Below are positions 1 to 9,222 of a stretch of DNA of 64,000 nucleotides, piece after piece. Each line of letters starts with the position of its first letter. The first letter of the stretch is position 1. Position numbers and translations under genes: made by a program. This stretch comes from Candidatus Peribacteria bacterium. Its GTDB lineage: Bacteria > Patescibacteriota > Gracilibacteria > Peribacterales > Peribacteraceae. The stretch spans positions 21,327 through 85,326 of the forward strand of contig CALRAD010000004.1 in assembly GCA_943350395.1 (NCBI GenBank). Reading direction: 5' to 3'. The notes under the pieces were generated by a model that saw only the letters and a list, made by a program, of their open reading frames with translations, searched no databases and was not told where the DNA came from.

Positions 1-813
1 TGCGTCACTTGCTTCCGCATCATCGTTGATAGATAAGTTGCCATCGGCATGGACGGCTCCCGTAATGGACAGTATTCCAAGCACATCGGCATTGCCGGTG
101 ATTCTCAGTGTCTGACCCGAGAGTGTTCCTTTGACGGTGGCGTTTCCGACTGCCGTCACCGCACCTGTTACTGTTAACGTTCCTCCAACTGTTGCATTCC
201 GATCAATGTTGAGAGACGAACCGGAGAGCGTCCCGAGAATACTCAAGGACTTGGTGAACTGAAATTTCTGCGTTGTATTCAGGAATTTAAGCGTTTGGTT
301 TCCCGAAGCGTTGCCGAACGTAAAGACTGCATCCACGGCTCCGGCGTCATCATTGATTGTAAGATCACTGTCCGTTTTCACGGCGCCGGAAGCGTTGAGC
401 GCTCCTTGCACGTCTGCTCCTCCACTGCCGATTCGAAGCGTCGCACCCGAGAATGTTCCCTTCGTGCTGATCGCACCGGTTGCGGTGAGCGTTCCTCCGA
501 CGGTCGCATTACGATCAACGTTGAGAGACGAACCGGATAACGTTCCGAGAACACTGAGTGCCTTGCTGAACTGGAATTTCTGAGCCGTGTTCAGATACTT
601 GATCGTGACGGTGGACGTGCCGAATCGTAGTTCGATATCGGTCGAGCCGTCACCTGCATCGATTGTTTGGAATGCTTCCGTATTCACGAGCAGTGTCGGA
701 CTCCACGACGATGCGGCATGTGCTGATCCAAATGTGAACGAGTTCACGATGAGCAGTACTGCGAGTGTCAGCGATAATGTTTGTGACAGCCGTCGAGTGT
801 TTTGAGAGTGCAT
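1..813 (-). CDS. Secreted repeat protein, C-terminus beyond window edge (partial)
   Basis: The reading frame opens with ATG at 813-811 and stays open to the window edge (at least 271 residues), so its 3' part is missing. The N-terminus is a clear signal peptide: basic MHSQNTRR, a hydrophobic stretch, then an SAHA cleavage site. The rest is built from repeats of about 103 residues with the pattern LKFLNT-QKFQF-K-LSILGTLSGSSLN-DRNATVGGTLT-TGA. At DNA level the units at about 178-285 and 487-598 are clearly related. Such Gly/Thr/Asn-rich 'GTLT-TGAV' ladders suggest an extracellular beta-solenoid or fibre-like protein, but I recognise no named family. The downstream gene (947-3298) carries a related motif, so the two are probably functionally linked surface proteins. 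A possible -10 (TATAGT on the minus strand) lies at 838-833. Confidence 0.85.
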   Translation of the reverse strand, partial: MHSQNTRRLSQTLSLTLAVLLIVNSFTFGSAHAASSWSPTLLVNTEAFQTIDAGDGSTDIELRFGTSTVTIKYLNTAQKFQFSKALSVLGTLSGSSLNVDRNATVGGTLTATGAISTKGTFSGATLRIGSGGADVQGALNASGAVKTDSDLTINDDAGAVDAVFTFGNASGNQTLKFLNTTQKFQFTKSLSILGTLSGSSLNIDRNATVGGTLTVTGAVTAVGNATVKGTLSGQTLRITGNADVLGILSITGAVHADGNLSINDDAEASDA

Positions 814-946
814 ATTTTTTTGTGTTCCGATCACTATAACATTTTTTGTATTTTTTTGCACGTGTCTAGAATTGATCTTCTGTAAAAAGATTATATAATA
901 ATAAATCACTGCAAAGCACTTCGTGATGCAGAGCAAAACACTCTTC

Positions 947-3298
947 TTACTGTCCGAGCAGTTCAATGCCCGTCAGTTTCAGTTCTCCTATGTGCACAGC
1001 GAAGCTGTCTTTTGCGGAAGGCTTCAGTTTAATGATCATGCTCTGTCCGGCCGTCCACGCAGGGCTCCCTGTGAATTCAATCTGTGTTGTTGCCCACGCA
1101 GTTCCGGAAAGCCCAGTGACCGATCCGGAGAGCGTGACTGCCGATCCCGCGGTGTCGTAGACCGCAATATCGAGTTTATTATTCAATGTACTGCCGGTGA
1201 GTGAACGATAGGACAGCGTGAGGGGGTTGGTGCCGCCCGTCGTCTTCCATCGTACGAACTCTTGCGTGACAGGGACGCGAAGCACAATGTCATAATCTTG
1301 GAGGCTCGTTCTTGTACTGGTCCAGTTGTAGTAGTTTTTAAGACTGCCCGAGTCGTAGAGCACCGAGAGTTGGCCGACGTTGCTCGTTCCATCTGCATTG
1401 AAGCTCGCTTTCTCATACGACGGACTGAACGTTTGGACGACGGTGTGCTCGCGATTGTCACTCGAGAGTGCACGTCGATCGAGAACGGAGGTGACCGATC
1501 CCGCCGATGTCACGGCGATTGCTACCGGGATAAAACTTTCATCCGTGGGGAAGCCCGTACTATTTTTTAGCAGTCCGCCTGATCCGAAGAAAACGTAGTT
1601 TGTGCTGCTTGAGTGCAATGCAATGCTGCCTCCGCTGTAGACGCTGAGTGTACCGTTGAGGCGATACGTGCCATTACTGACGTTTAAATTTAGTCCTCCT
1701 CCCGATGCTGCTTTCAGCGCACCCGTGGAACTCTGGAGCTGGGTGAGGTTCAACCCGTTCACGAGTCCGGTGACGGTCAGGTTTCCTTCCACTCGGAGAT
1801 TCGTGTTGAATTTGAAGGTGCTGTTTGTGATGTCATAGGTCAGTCGCTTCGCGAGCGTCGTTCCGAATTGCAGATTGATCTCGGAGCTTTCGGTATTGTC
1901 GGCATCGAGCACGAAACTGCCGCTATTGGTGCCGCCCGGCACGACACTCTTTTGGAATTGACCGTTCGGTCCGAGGACGGCGATCGAACCGCTGCCTGTG
2001 CCGATCTCCCGCTGATCGATCGTATCGGCGTTCGCTGCAAACGGTACCGAAAGCACGCCGGAGCGATCGATCGTACTGTCGGTACTGTCGATGTCCAGTA
2101 TCTCGTATGCAGTGTTTGCGTCGGCTGATGCCTTCACTTCGACCTGCAGGAAGAGACCGAGGAGCGTGGCAGTTTCAAGATTTTGGTAGGTCGGTAGAGC
2201 TGTGACGCTTCCGAGTTTCACGGAGAAGTATCCTTGCGCATTCGGCGTCACGGTATGGACTTCCTGCCACGACGCAAAGTTTGTCGCTCCGGTGTTGATC
2301 GAGCCCGTACCGGTGATGTCACCTGAGACGGCATCTGCACTCTTCCAGTAACTGAAGCGCACCGAGTGCGCGGTCGTGATCGCCGTTCCTGCACTCGTGA
2401 GGAGCCTGCCGTTGTAGACGTGCGTGAGCGGAACCGATTGTGCTGCCGATGCCGATGTTGCGAAGAGCACTCCACCGATGCCGAGCACTGTGAGTAAGAT
2501 TGCAAGGAATAGATGTTTCGAAACACTATTCTTCTCTCTTGTTTTTGTACCCATCATTTTCAGCGACGTGAACGGCGCGAACAGACGCCATGCAATAAGC
2601 AGATAGATCACAATGAAGAGCAGTGTCTGCATCCGCATGGACAGACCTGCATCGCTGTCTTCCGTGATCGGATCGATGCCCTCGAAACGGTGCAGAGTTT
2701 CCGTGGTCTTCGTGCCCTGCCGTTGATACTCGCGATCCCTTGGGATCGTGTCCTCGGCTTTTTTGTTGAAGGAAATAGTCGGGAATGAAAGTGCCGGGAT
2801 GCCCTCGATGATTGGCGCAAATGATGATGTTGCTTCATCAGCTCCGGAGGTTTCTACATGGTCGGTCGGAGCGGCATGCAAGGTTTTTCTTGAAGAAGAT
2901 GACGAGGAAGAAGATGAAGGAGCGAGTACGAATGCACCGGCGATATCAACGCGCGGTCTGCGGCTGCCGCTTGTTCTACCGTTGCCTCCGGAAGAGGCGG
3001 TCGTAACGGTGGAGCTTGATGAGCTGTTTTCGGAACTCGCAGCATTCTCCGCGTTCATCGCCGGCACGATTTGGAAGTTGCCGCTCGCAGCCGGGATTTG
3101 ATACCAAGTGATCCCCGATTCATGCAGCGAGTAGGACGTCGAATTTCCGGATTGCTGCGTAACCACATTGAGGGAATCACTCTGCAGAATGTACGAACTG
3201 CTCTCTGCGGCAAATCCGGATGCTGTGGAAAAAAACATCGCACACAGAGATGCAGCAATTGATGCGATGCGTCCGATGTTGGAGTGACAGGTGATCAC
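947..3298 (-). CDS. Large secreted/anchored protein with an internal second signal peptide
   Basis: 783 residues, GTG start at 3298. Residues 1-30 form a first signal peptide (hydrophobic stretch ending TASGFA). A Ser-rich, disordered region follows (poly-Ser at about 92-97 and 128-136), then a hydrophobic segment at about 224-240. Immediately after, from Met248/249, comes a second complete signal-peptide-like sequence (Lys/Arg-rich, hydrophobic, SASAA at about 282-286). The mature part has Gly/Thr/Asn-rich repeats like those of the preceding gene (LTYDITNSTFKFNTNLRVEG, about 490-510) and a C-terminal beta-rich domain. It looks like two exported proteins joined in one frame; no stop separates them. 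No known family recognised. An alternative is independent translation from ATG 2554 or 2557. Confidence 0.8.
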   Translation of the reverse strand: MITCHSNIGRIASIAASLCAMFFSTASGFAAESSSYILQSDSLNVVTQQSGNSTSYSLHESGITWYQIPAASGNFQIVPAMNAENAASSENSSSSSTVTTASSGGNGRTSGSRRPRVDIAGAFVLAPSSSSSSSSSRKTLHAAPTDHVETSGADEATSSFAPIIEGIPALSFPTISFNKKAEDTIPRDREYQRQGTKTTETLHRFEGIDPITEDSDAGLSMRMQTLLFIVIYLLIAWRLFAPFTSLKMMGTKTREKNSVSKHLFLAILLTVLGIGGVLFATSASAAQSVPLTHVYNGRLLTSAGTAITTAHSVRFSYWKSADAVSGDITGTGSINTGATNFASWQEVHTVTPNAQGYFSVKLGSVTALPTYQNLETATLLGLFLQVEVKASADANTAYEILDIDSTDSTIDRSGVLSVPFAANADTIDQREIGTGSGSIAVLGPNGQFQKSVVPGGTNSGSFVLDADNTESSEINLQFGTTLAKRLTYDITNSTFKFNTNLRVEGNLTVTGLVNGLNLTQLQSSTGALKAASGGGLNLNVSNGTYRLNGTLSVYSGGSIALHSSSTNYVFFGSGGLLKNSTGFPTDESFIPVAIAVTSAGSVTSVLDRRALSSDNREHTVVQTFSPSYEKASFNADGTSNVGQLSVLYDSGSLKNYYNWTSTRTSLQDYDIVLRVPVTQEFVRWKTTGGTNPLTLSYRSLTGSTLNNKLDIAVYDTAGSAVTLSGSVTGLSGTAWATTQIEFTGSPAWTAGQSMIIKLKPSAKDSFAVHIGELKLTGIELLGQ

Positions 3299-3336
3299 AG
3301 AATTGATTTTTGTATTAAATGAATTTTAATATAACT

Positions 3337-3365
3337 ATTATACAATATATTTATATATTTTACAA
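3337..3365 (-). promoter_or_regulatory. Promoter of the 947-3298 gene
   Basis: On the minus strand, -35 TTGTAA (3365-3360) and -10 TATAAT (3342-3337) are separated by 17 bases, in a very AT-rich stretch. The GTG start lies about 39 bases downstream of the -10. Confidence 0.65.
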
Positions 3366-3428
3366 TATACCTCGCAGACTGGTTTTTTGCGCTACTCAGC
3401 CGTGAAATCGCATGGTACGATAGGGCAC

Positions 3429-4439
3429 ATGAATCGTTTCTTCTGGCGACCATTGCTCGCATCTGCATTGCTCGGTTTTTCGGTGACACTGCATGCCCAG
3501 ACTCCGATGTTCACGGATCTCCCGAAGGACAGTCCGATTCTTCCTGCGGTTCTGTACTTGCAGGAGAAGGGCATTGTGCAGGCGGCTCCGTTATTCAATC
3601 CGAACGGAAAACTCACGCGAGCGCAGGCAGCCAAGATCATCGTTGCTCCCCTGGTCTCATCCGAAGAACTGAGGAAAATTGTGTCGTCGCAGTTCAGTGA
3701 TGTGCCTGCGGACCAGTGGTACATGCCGTATGCCGAAGCAGCGCGCTCGCTCGGGATTGTTGACAGCGCTCCGGCGTTCAAGCCGAGCGCGAACGTAACG
3801 AAGGCAGCATTCATCAAGATGCTTTTATCTTCAAAGAAGATCAGTGCGTCCTCAACATATTCTGAATTTATGCTCCCGCTCAGCGCCGACATCGCCGACG
3901 CAAAGGCATGGTTTTACCCTGTGATGCGTTATGCGCTCTCGGCTTCGTTAACCGCTGTCGGTCAGGACGGGATGCTCACCCCCAACAAAGAAATTACACG
4001 CGGTGAGATGGCACTTTTGACCTATCGTCTTGCGATGTACAAAGAAGGTCGAAGAACTCAGGCACTACTTTCTCAGACCGAGACGGAGATCGCGAATGTC
4101 CTCAAAATGCTGGATGCAAAAAGTATCGAGCAGGCCGAATGGGCTTCCGCACGATCGATCATCACGGTACGTGGCGCTCTTGCTTCTCGCCCCACAGAGC
4201 CTCTTGTGAAAGGTGCGGTAAAGATTGCGGAAGGATTTCAATCGCTTGTGAAGGGATACAAAGCCGGTGTCACAGGAGATCTCGATCTTGTCCTCGTGCT
4301 TGCAAAGGAAGCGTACGCCTACGGTGACAAGGCGATCGCATTCGCACCCGGGCTCCAGACGATTGCCACGCAGATGCAGGCAATCGCCAAGAACATGGCG
4401 GATCAGGCGAGGGAGACGAAGGCATCGCCAGCGCAGTAA
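3429..4439 (+). CDS. Secreted SLH-domain protein
   Basis: 336 residues from ATG 3429, chosen because it begins the signal peptide MNRFFWRPLLASALLGFSVT ending LHAQ; the frame is open upstream to 3387 but those residues are not signal-like. Three consecutive S-layer homology domains follow. The first starts at FTDLPKDSPI. The second has FSDVPADQWYMPYAEAARSL. The third has FYPVMRYALSASLTAVG and the ITRGEMALLTYRLA ending. SLH domains bind pyruvylated secondary cell-wall polymer, so the protein is probably wall-attached. The C-terminal ~130 residues are helical and of unknown role. It converges with the aminotransferase gene with no gap between the two stop codons. The large S-layer gene at 34507 carries the same domain type. 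Confidence 0.88.
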   Translation: MNRFFWRPLLASALLGFSVTLHAQTPMFTDLPKDSPILPAVLYLQEKGIVQAAPLFNPNGKLTRAQAAKIIVAPLVSSEELRKIVSSQFSDVPADQWYMPYAEAARSLGIVDSAPAFKPSANVTKAAFIKMLLSSKKISASSTYSEFMLPLSADIADAKAWFYPVMRYALSASLTAVGQDGMLTPNKEITRGEMALLTYRLAMYKEGRRTQALLSQTETEIANVLKMLDAKSIEQAEWASARSIITVRGALASRPTEPLVKGAVKIAEGFQSLVKGYKAGVTGDLDLVLVLAKEAYAYGDKAIAFAPGLQTIATQMQAIAKNMADQARETKASPAQ

Positions 4440-5273
4440 TCACACGGAGATGTACCGTGCGTACTCCGTTTCCAGATACGCATCGAAATGTTTCATGAGC
4501 TCTTTCAGTGTGTCCGGAATTTTGATCACCGTGTTGTCGATACGATGAATCGGCAGAATTTTATTGGAGGTGCTCGTGAGGAAAAATCCGTCGTACTTGG
4601 AAATATTGCTCAGAGGAATCGGCTCTTCCTGAATGTCATAGCCGTTCTTCTTTGCAATTTTCAAAACATTGCTGCGCATCACACCCTCAAGAATGGCTTC
4701 TTTTGGCGGAGAAATGATCGTGCGATTCTTCATCGCAAGAAGATTCGTGCCGGTTCCTTCCGTGATATTTCCGCTTCGGTCGATCAGGAGCGCATCATGG
4801 CATCCGGCTTCTTTTGCTTTTTTGTAGAAGAGGTAACTCGGGAGCATATTCAGCGTCTTTGCATTCGGCAGCAGCCTTTCGTACTCTGTGGTGATCACCG
4901 CCACACCGTCGCGGAAAAGTTTTTTGTCCGGGAATTTTGGTGTGAGGGGAAGAATGAACAGGAGTGCTTCTTCGGCAGTTTTTGCCCCGATCAGAAGAAT
5001 TTTGAGGTTGCACGTGTCAGCAGAAATTTTTGTGAGCAGGGCAGTCATCCATTCTCCGATCATTACTTCATTGAGTGCATGTTTGAGCTCTATGGCTGCA
5101 GCCGATGTCATCAATCGCTTGAGATGCTCAGGAAGAAACACCGGCTTCCCGTGCACGACGCGAATTGTTTCGTAGACACCGAAACCATACGCGTACTCGA
5201 TATTGGAAACGGGGATGACGGCGTCTGTCATCGGCAGAACAGAGCCGTTTTTCGAGAAAAAGTCGAAAGGCAT
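4440..5273 (-). CDS. Class IV PLP-dependent aminotransferase / aminodeoxychorismate lyase family
   Basis: 277 residues, about the usual family length. The fold-type IV pattern is clear: N-terminal YAYGFGVYETIRV, the PLP-binding lysine in PNAKTLNMLPSYL (Lys139), DALLIDRSGNITEGTGTNL (with Glu172) and the ILEGVMRSNVL loop. Members are branched-chain aminotransferases (IlvE), D-amino-acid aminotransferases (Dat) or 4-amino-4-deoxychorismate lyases (PabC). Sequence alone does not settle which, and no neighbouring gene of amino-acid or folate synthesis helps. It is a lone gene, convergent with the SLH gene; the upstream region has no Shine-Dalgarno. Confidence 0.85.
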   Translation of the reverse strand: MPFDFFSKNGSVLPMTDAVIPVSNIEYAYGFGVYETIRVVHGKPVFLPEHLKRLMTSAAAIELKHALNEVMIGEWMTALLTKISADTCNLKILLIGAKTAEEALLFILPLTPKFPDKKLFRDGVAVITTEYERLLPNAKTLNMLPSYLFYKKAKEAGCHDALLIDRSGNITEGTGTNLLAMKNRTIISPPKEAILEGVMRSNVLKIAKKNGYDIQEEPIPLSNISKYDGFFLTSTSNKILPIHRIDNTVIKIPDTLKELMKHFDAYLETEYARYISV

Positions 5274-5320
5274 AACGACATTGTGTCATGAGTATTCTAC
5301 AAATGATACAAGGGCGATGT

Positions 5321-5581
5321 CTACGAGGCAGGAGTCGGGGGTTGATTGTGCTCGAGTGATTTCTGAGTCCGCATTCTTACGGCGGCAGCAAGGTAGACAG
5401 GCCTTGTGAACAGTTGTTCAGCTTCCCGATTTGCCACAACGCTCGATTGTCTGCTTTCGATATAGGCAATGCATGCTTGGATTCTTTCTTCGGGCAAAGG
5501 TACATCCTGCAGTTTTTCTTTTGCCGGCTCAGGTTGTTCCGCCAAGTCTTCTAGACGCAGAAATTGTTCATCGACGCTCAT
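5321..5581 (-). CDS. Small hypothetical protein
   Basis: 86 residues from ATG 5581 (MSVDEQFLRLEDLAEQ). Acidic, predicted helical, no signal peptide or membrane segment, with a Pro-rich tail. I do not recognise a family. It stands alone between the aminotransferase and aquaporin genes. Supported mainly by a protein-like composition and an otherwise empty interval. Confidence 0.45.
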   Translation of the reverse strand: MSVDEQFLRLEDLAEQPEPAKEKLQDVPLPEERIQACIAYIESRQSSVVANREAEQLFTRPVYLAAAVRMRTQKSLEHNQPPTPAS

Positions 5582-5757
5582 AGGATACAAGTATCACCTT
5601 TTTGGACTCTTCGTCAAAGTGACGGCATTCTTCCATCGGTTTTTTGATTCTGTCATTGGTTATTCCATCGCCTTGTGAAGTGCTGCGATAACGGCGATTT
5701 CCTTGTTGCATATTTTTTTAACCGTGTACACTGAAAGGAATTCTCCCTCCTCTTCCC

Positions 5758-6357
5758 ATGAACATCCGTCCTTACGCCGCAGAACTTCTCGGCACATTTC
5801 TTCTAGCACTTCTTGTGCACCTCTCGATCGGTGCAGGTTTCCCTGTTCCGACACCCGTCATCGCAGGTCTCACGCTCGGCCTTCTCGTCTACATGCTTGG
5901 TGGTATCAGCGGTGCGCACGTCAATCCTGCAGTGACGATCGGACTGCTCAGCATCGGAAAAATTTCGTGGTCCGAGGCGGTTCGGTACATTGCCGCTCAA
6001 CTTCTTGGTGGCTCACTCGCTCTCATGTTTGGCAAGGCTCTTCTCGGTGCTCCTCTGGCTCTCACGGCAGGGAATTCAATCATGATTCTTGTTGCCGAGG
6101 CACTTGGTGCAGCGATTCTCGTCCTTGGTGTTTCCTCCGTGGTGCATGGAAAAGCTCCGCACGATGCGTCCGGTCTCACGATCGGTACATCGCTCGCACT
6201 CGGTGCCATGGCGGCATCGGTGCAGGCAAATGGTGTCGTAAATCCGGCCGTCGCCCTTGGCATCGGCTCTCTTTCTGCCGCCTATATCATCGGTCCGATT
6301 GTTGGCGGCGTGATCGCTGCACAGCTGTATCAGGCTCTCTCGAAGCACGCAGCGTAG
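5758..6357 (+). CDS. Aquaporin/MIP-family channel with altered selectivity filter
   Basis: 199 residues, somewhat short for a family usually around 230. Six hydrophobic segments and two half-helices are visible. The first NPA box is in SGAHVNPAVT (residues 56-58) and the second in ANGVVNPAVAL (162-164). In typical aquaporins and glycerol facilitators the second box is NPAR, with the Arg forming the narrow aromatic/arginine filter; here Val165 stands in that place. Permeation of water, glycerol or another small neutral solute is therefore uncertain. The start ATG follows the C/T-rich tract CTCCCTCCTCTTCCC, not a Shine-Dalgarno. Monocistronic, followed by tRNA-Trp on the other strand. Confidence 0.88.
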   Translation: MNIRPYAAELLGTFLLALLVHLSIGAGFPVPTPVIAGLTLGLLVYMLGGISGAHVNPAVTIGLLSIGKISWSEAVRYIAAQLLGGSLALMFGKALLGAPLALTAGNSIMILVAEALGAAILVLGVSSVVHGKAPHDASGLTIGTSLALGAMAASVQANGVVNPAVALGIGSLSAAYIIGPIVGGVIAAQLYQALSKHAA

Positions 6358-6371
6358 AGAGGTGTTCGATG

Positions 6372-6447
6372 TGGCAGGCGCTGTAGGGATCGAACCTACG
6401 ACCTTCGGTTTTGGAGACCGACGCTCTACCGACTGAGCTAAGCGCCT
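6372..6447 (-). tRNA. tRNA-Trp (anticodon CCA)
   Basis: A 76-nt cloverleaf on the minus strand with acceptor AGGCGCT/AGCGCCT, anticodon stem TCGGT/ACCGA and loop CTCCAAA, giving anticodon CCA. The T-arm contains GGTTCGATCC, and the 3' CCA is encoded. A CCA anticodon reads UGG, which fits the standard genetic code. Confidence 0.95.
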
Positions 6448-6500
6448 AGGTGAAATGATTGTATCGGATTTAGAGCTTGCAGACAGAGTAAATGCAAACC

Positions 6501-8924
6501 CTAACCCTTTTTCTTTCCCCACCCTCCTCTTCCTTTCCATTTACTTGGAGGAGCCTCGCGCTTTTTCTTGAGGATCTCAGCAGCGTCTTCGTTCGTAAGT
6601 GTTGCGGCATCATATTTCTTGCCGACGGAAGCGTTCGTCGTGCCGTCCGTGATATAGGGGCCGAAGCGACCTTCTTTCAGAAACATTTCCGACTTTGTGA
6701 CCGGATCGATGCCAAGTGATCGTGCGGCTGCCGCTTTCTGTGCTTTGTTTGCGATCATCTCCAGAGCCATTGGAAGATCCACGCCGAGCGGGGAAAGATC
6801 TTTCGGGAGTGAGACGCTTCCGGTCGGTGTCTTGATGTACGGACCGAAGCGACCGAGGTGCAATTCTACTACGCCGCCCGTCGCGTCTTTGCCGAGTGTC
6901 CTCGGGAATGACAGAAGGCCTTTTGCTTCCTCAAGCGTGACGGTGTCCACGGACATTCCTTTGAAGAGTGACGCGGCTTTCAATTTCCCTTTTTGCTCTT
7001 CTTTGTCTTTCTTGCTCTTCTTCTCTTTGTCCCAGAGCCCAAGTTGCACGTATGCTCCGAATCTTCCCGTACGTACGACGATCGGAAGACCGGTGGATTC
7101 ATCGATTCCGAGATGTCTGTCCTTCATGACGTCTTCCTTCTTGATGTCTTTCGTTTTCTCGGCAACCAGTTTTTGAAACGGCTGAAAGAAGCTCTTGATG
7201 AACGGCACCCATTTCTCCGTGCCTTCCGCGATGTCATCGAGACGATTCTCCATGTGCGCGGTGAACTTGAGATCAACGATATCCGGGAAATGCGCGACGA
7301 GGAGATCCGTGACGGTGAAGGCGATGTCTTCGGGGATGAGTTGCTTTCCTTCTTTGCGGACATAGCCGCGTTGTTGAATCGTTGAGATGGTCGGTGCGTA
7401 GGTGCTTGGCCTGCCGATGCCTTCCTCTTCAAGTTTCTTGACGAGACTTGCTTCCGTGTACCGCGCGGGCGGCTTGGTGAAGTGTTGTTCGGGTTTCACT
7501 TCGTTGCACGAGAGTGACTCCCCTTCTTTCAATTCTGGCAGGAACTTCTCGCCGTCACCTGCTTCTCCTTCCTGCTTCTCCTTTTCGATCTGGTCTTCGT
7601 CTTTGTCTTCGAAGTAGACGCGGAGGAATCCATCGAAGAGCACCGTCTGACCTGTGGCACGGAAAATATACGCATTACCTCCTCCACTTACCGAAATATC
7701 CGCGCCGATGCGCTTCAGCTCTGCCCCTGCCATCTGCGTTGCCATCGTGCGGTTCCAGATCAAGCTGTAGAGCTTCATTTGCTGCTCGTCGAGCACGCCT
7801 TTCAGCGACTCGGGCGTACGGCTCACTTCAGTCGGACGAATCGCTTCGTGCGCTTCTTGTGCGCCTTTACTTTTGGTTTTATAGATTCTCGGACTTGCTA
7901 GCACGTATTCGCGACCATACAATTTTTGCACGGTCTCTTTCGTGTCGGCGAGCGCTTTCTCGCTTAAGTTTACCGAGTCTGTTCGCATGTAGGTGATGAG
8001 ACCCGAAGACCCAGCCCCTTTGCCGAGGCTTACTCCTTCGTAGAGTTGTTGTGCGACGACCATTGTTTGCTTCAGCGAGAAGCCGAGTTTCCGCCCTGCT
8101 TCTTGTTGTAGCGTGGAAGTTGTAAACGGTGCAGGCGGAGTTTTCTTCAGTTCTTTCGTATCAATTTTTGTGACGGAGAATGCTTGCCCCGTGATGTCTT
8201 TTACGACTGCGGAAGATTCTGCTTCCGAGTGAGGAACAAATCCTTCACCATTTTTTTCTTTCAGGCTTGCCGTAAATTCCTCTTGCCCTGAACCGGAGCC
8301 ATCAGGCGACTGGTGCGGGGTTCCCTTCCTTAGATCGACCTCAATGCTCCAGTACTCCTCTGCATTAAATGCTTTGATCTCGCGCTCCCGGTCGACGATC
8401 ACGCGAACGGCGACGGATTGCACGCGACCTGCGGAGAGTCCGCGGTACACTTTTTTCCACAGAAAAGGAGAGAGCGTGTAACCGACGAGGCGATCCAGCA
8501 CTCTTCGTGCCTGTTGCGCATGGATAAGTTTGAAATCAAGTGTTCTTGGGTGTTCGATTGCAGCCTTGATCGCACTCTCGGTGATTTCATGGAACACAAT
8601 GCGATTGATCGTCTCCGGATTCTTGACTTTCAGTGCTTCCAGTAAATGCCAGCCGATGGCTTCCCCTTCGCGGTCTTCATCAGTTGCGATCCAGAGAGTT
8701 TCGGCTTCTTTCAGGGCTTTCCTCAGGTTTTTGACCGTCGTCTCTTTCTCCTTCGGGATCACGTACGTCGGCTCGAAGTCGTGCTCGGTGTCGATGCCGA
8801 TTTCGGAGGTCGGAAGATCTCGGATGTGTCCCATGCTCGATTCCACAACATAGTCTTTTCCCAAAAATTTCTTGATGGTTTTCGCCTTGGTCGGGCTTTC
8901 GACGATAACTAAGTTCTTGGTCAT
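6501..8924 (-). CDS. topA: DNA topoisomerase I
   Basis: 807 residues. Type IA topoisomerase that relaxes negative supercoils by passing a single strand through a transient 5'-phosphotyrosyl break. The TOPRIM domain opens with NLVIVESPTKAKTI and carries the metal-binding TDEDREGEAI (81-90). The catalytic tyrosine is Tyr312 in GLITYMRTDSVNLS. The C-terminal third lacks the cysteines of zinc ribbons and instead has topoisomerase C-terminal repeats (RTGRFGAYVQLG, LGRFGPYIKTPTG, KEGRFGPYITDGT), ending in a Lys-rich tail. The interior after about residue 200 has a short low-complexity insert (SPDGSGSGQEE). No operon partner; the gene reads toward tRNA-Trp. Confidence 0.97.
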   Translation of the reverse strand: MTKNLVIVESPTKAKTIKKFLGKDYVVESSMGHIRDLPTSEIGIDTEHDFEPTYVIPKEKETTVKNLRKALKEAETLWIATDEDREGEAIGWHLLEALKVKNPETINRIVFHEITESAIKAAIEHPRTLDFKLIHAQQARRVLDRLVGYTLSPFLWKKVYRGLSAGRVQSVAVRVIVDREREIKAFNAEEYWSIEVDLRKGTPHQSPDGSGSGQEEFTASLKEKNGEGFVPHSEAESSAVVKDITGQAFSVTKIDTKELKKTPPAPFTTSTLQQEAGRKLGFSLKQTMVVAQQLYEGVSLGKGAGSSGLITYMRTDSVNLSEKALADTKETVQKLYGREYVLASPRIYKTKSKGAQEAHEAIRPTEVSRTPESLKGVLDEQQMKLYSLIWNRTMATQMAGAELKRIGADISVSGGGNAYIFRATGQTVLFDGFLRVYFEDKDEDQIEKEKQEGEAGDGEKFLPELKEGESLSCNEVKPEQHFTKPPARYTEASLVKKLEEEGIGRPSTYAPTISTIQQRGYVRKEGKQLIPEDIAFTVTDLLVAHFPDIVDLKFTAHMENRLDDIAEGTEKWVPFIKSFFQPFQKLVAEKTKDIKKEDVMKDRHLGIDESTGLPIVVRTGRFGAYVQLGLWDKEKKSKKDKEEQKGKLKAASLFKGMSVDTVTLEEAKGLLSFPRTLGKDATGGVVELHLGRFGPYIKTPTGSVSLPKDLSPLGVDLPMALEMIANKAQKAAAARSLGIDPVTKSEMFLKEGRFGPYITDGTTNASVGKKYDAATLTNEDAAEILKKKREAPPSKWKGRGGWGKKKG

Positions 8925-9090
8925 GGTTGGCAGAGAGGATCGTTGATGAATGATTCTTTGTCAAAGGGTGCGGTGCGTTTGCGAATATTTTTGCGCAGAA
9001 TGCACAGCGGAAGATAATCATTGACCAATCAGTCATTTAGTCTTTTATATTAAGATTATTTTTGTGAAATGTTCTCACACTGTACTCAGA

Positions 9091-9178
9091 AATTTTGGCT
9101 TCCTATAGCCATTTTCACGATCGCATGCGGAAATCAAGGGATTCTCTTATGAATTTTGGCTTGCGGCTGCGATTTTCA
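9091..9178. repeat. Two direct repeats upstream of the HU gene
   Basis: Two 27-base units (9091-9117 and 9152-9178) share identical arms AATTTTGGCTT and ATTTTCA around a largely different 9-base centre, 61 bases apart. The second overlaps the -35 of the HU promoter. They may be a regulator binding site or a duplicated promoter. The rest of the 8925-9222 interval shows nothing else clear. Confidence 0.5.
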
Positions 9179-9188
9179 TCGGTACAAT
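9161..9188 (+). promoter_or_regulatory. Probable promoter of the HU gene
   Basis: -35-like TTGCGG (9161-9166) and -10 TACAAT (9183-9188) with 16 bases between them, 34 bases before the HU start codon. Confidence 0.5.
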
Positions 9189-9222
9189 TTGAACCATCTT
9201 ATTTCCTACTCCCCCCTTAGCT

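Noticed and set aside
5660..5854. 64-codon frame opposite the aquaporin start
   Set aside because: It overlaps the aquaporin gene and its leader and has no independent support.
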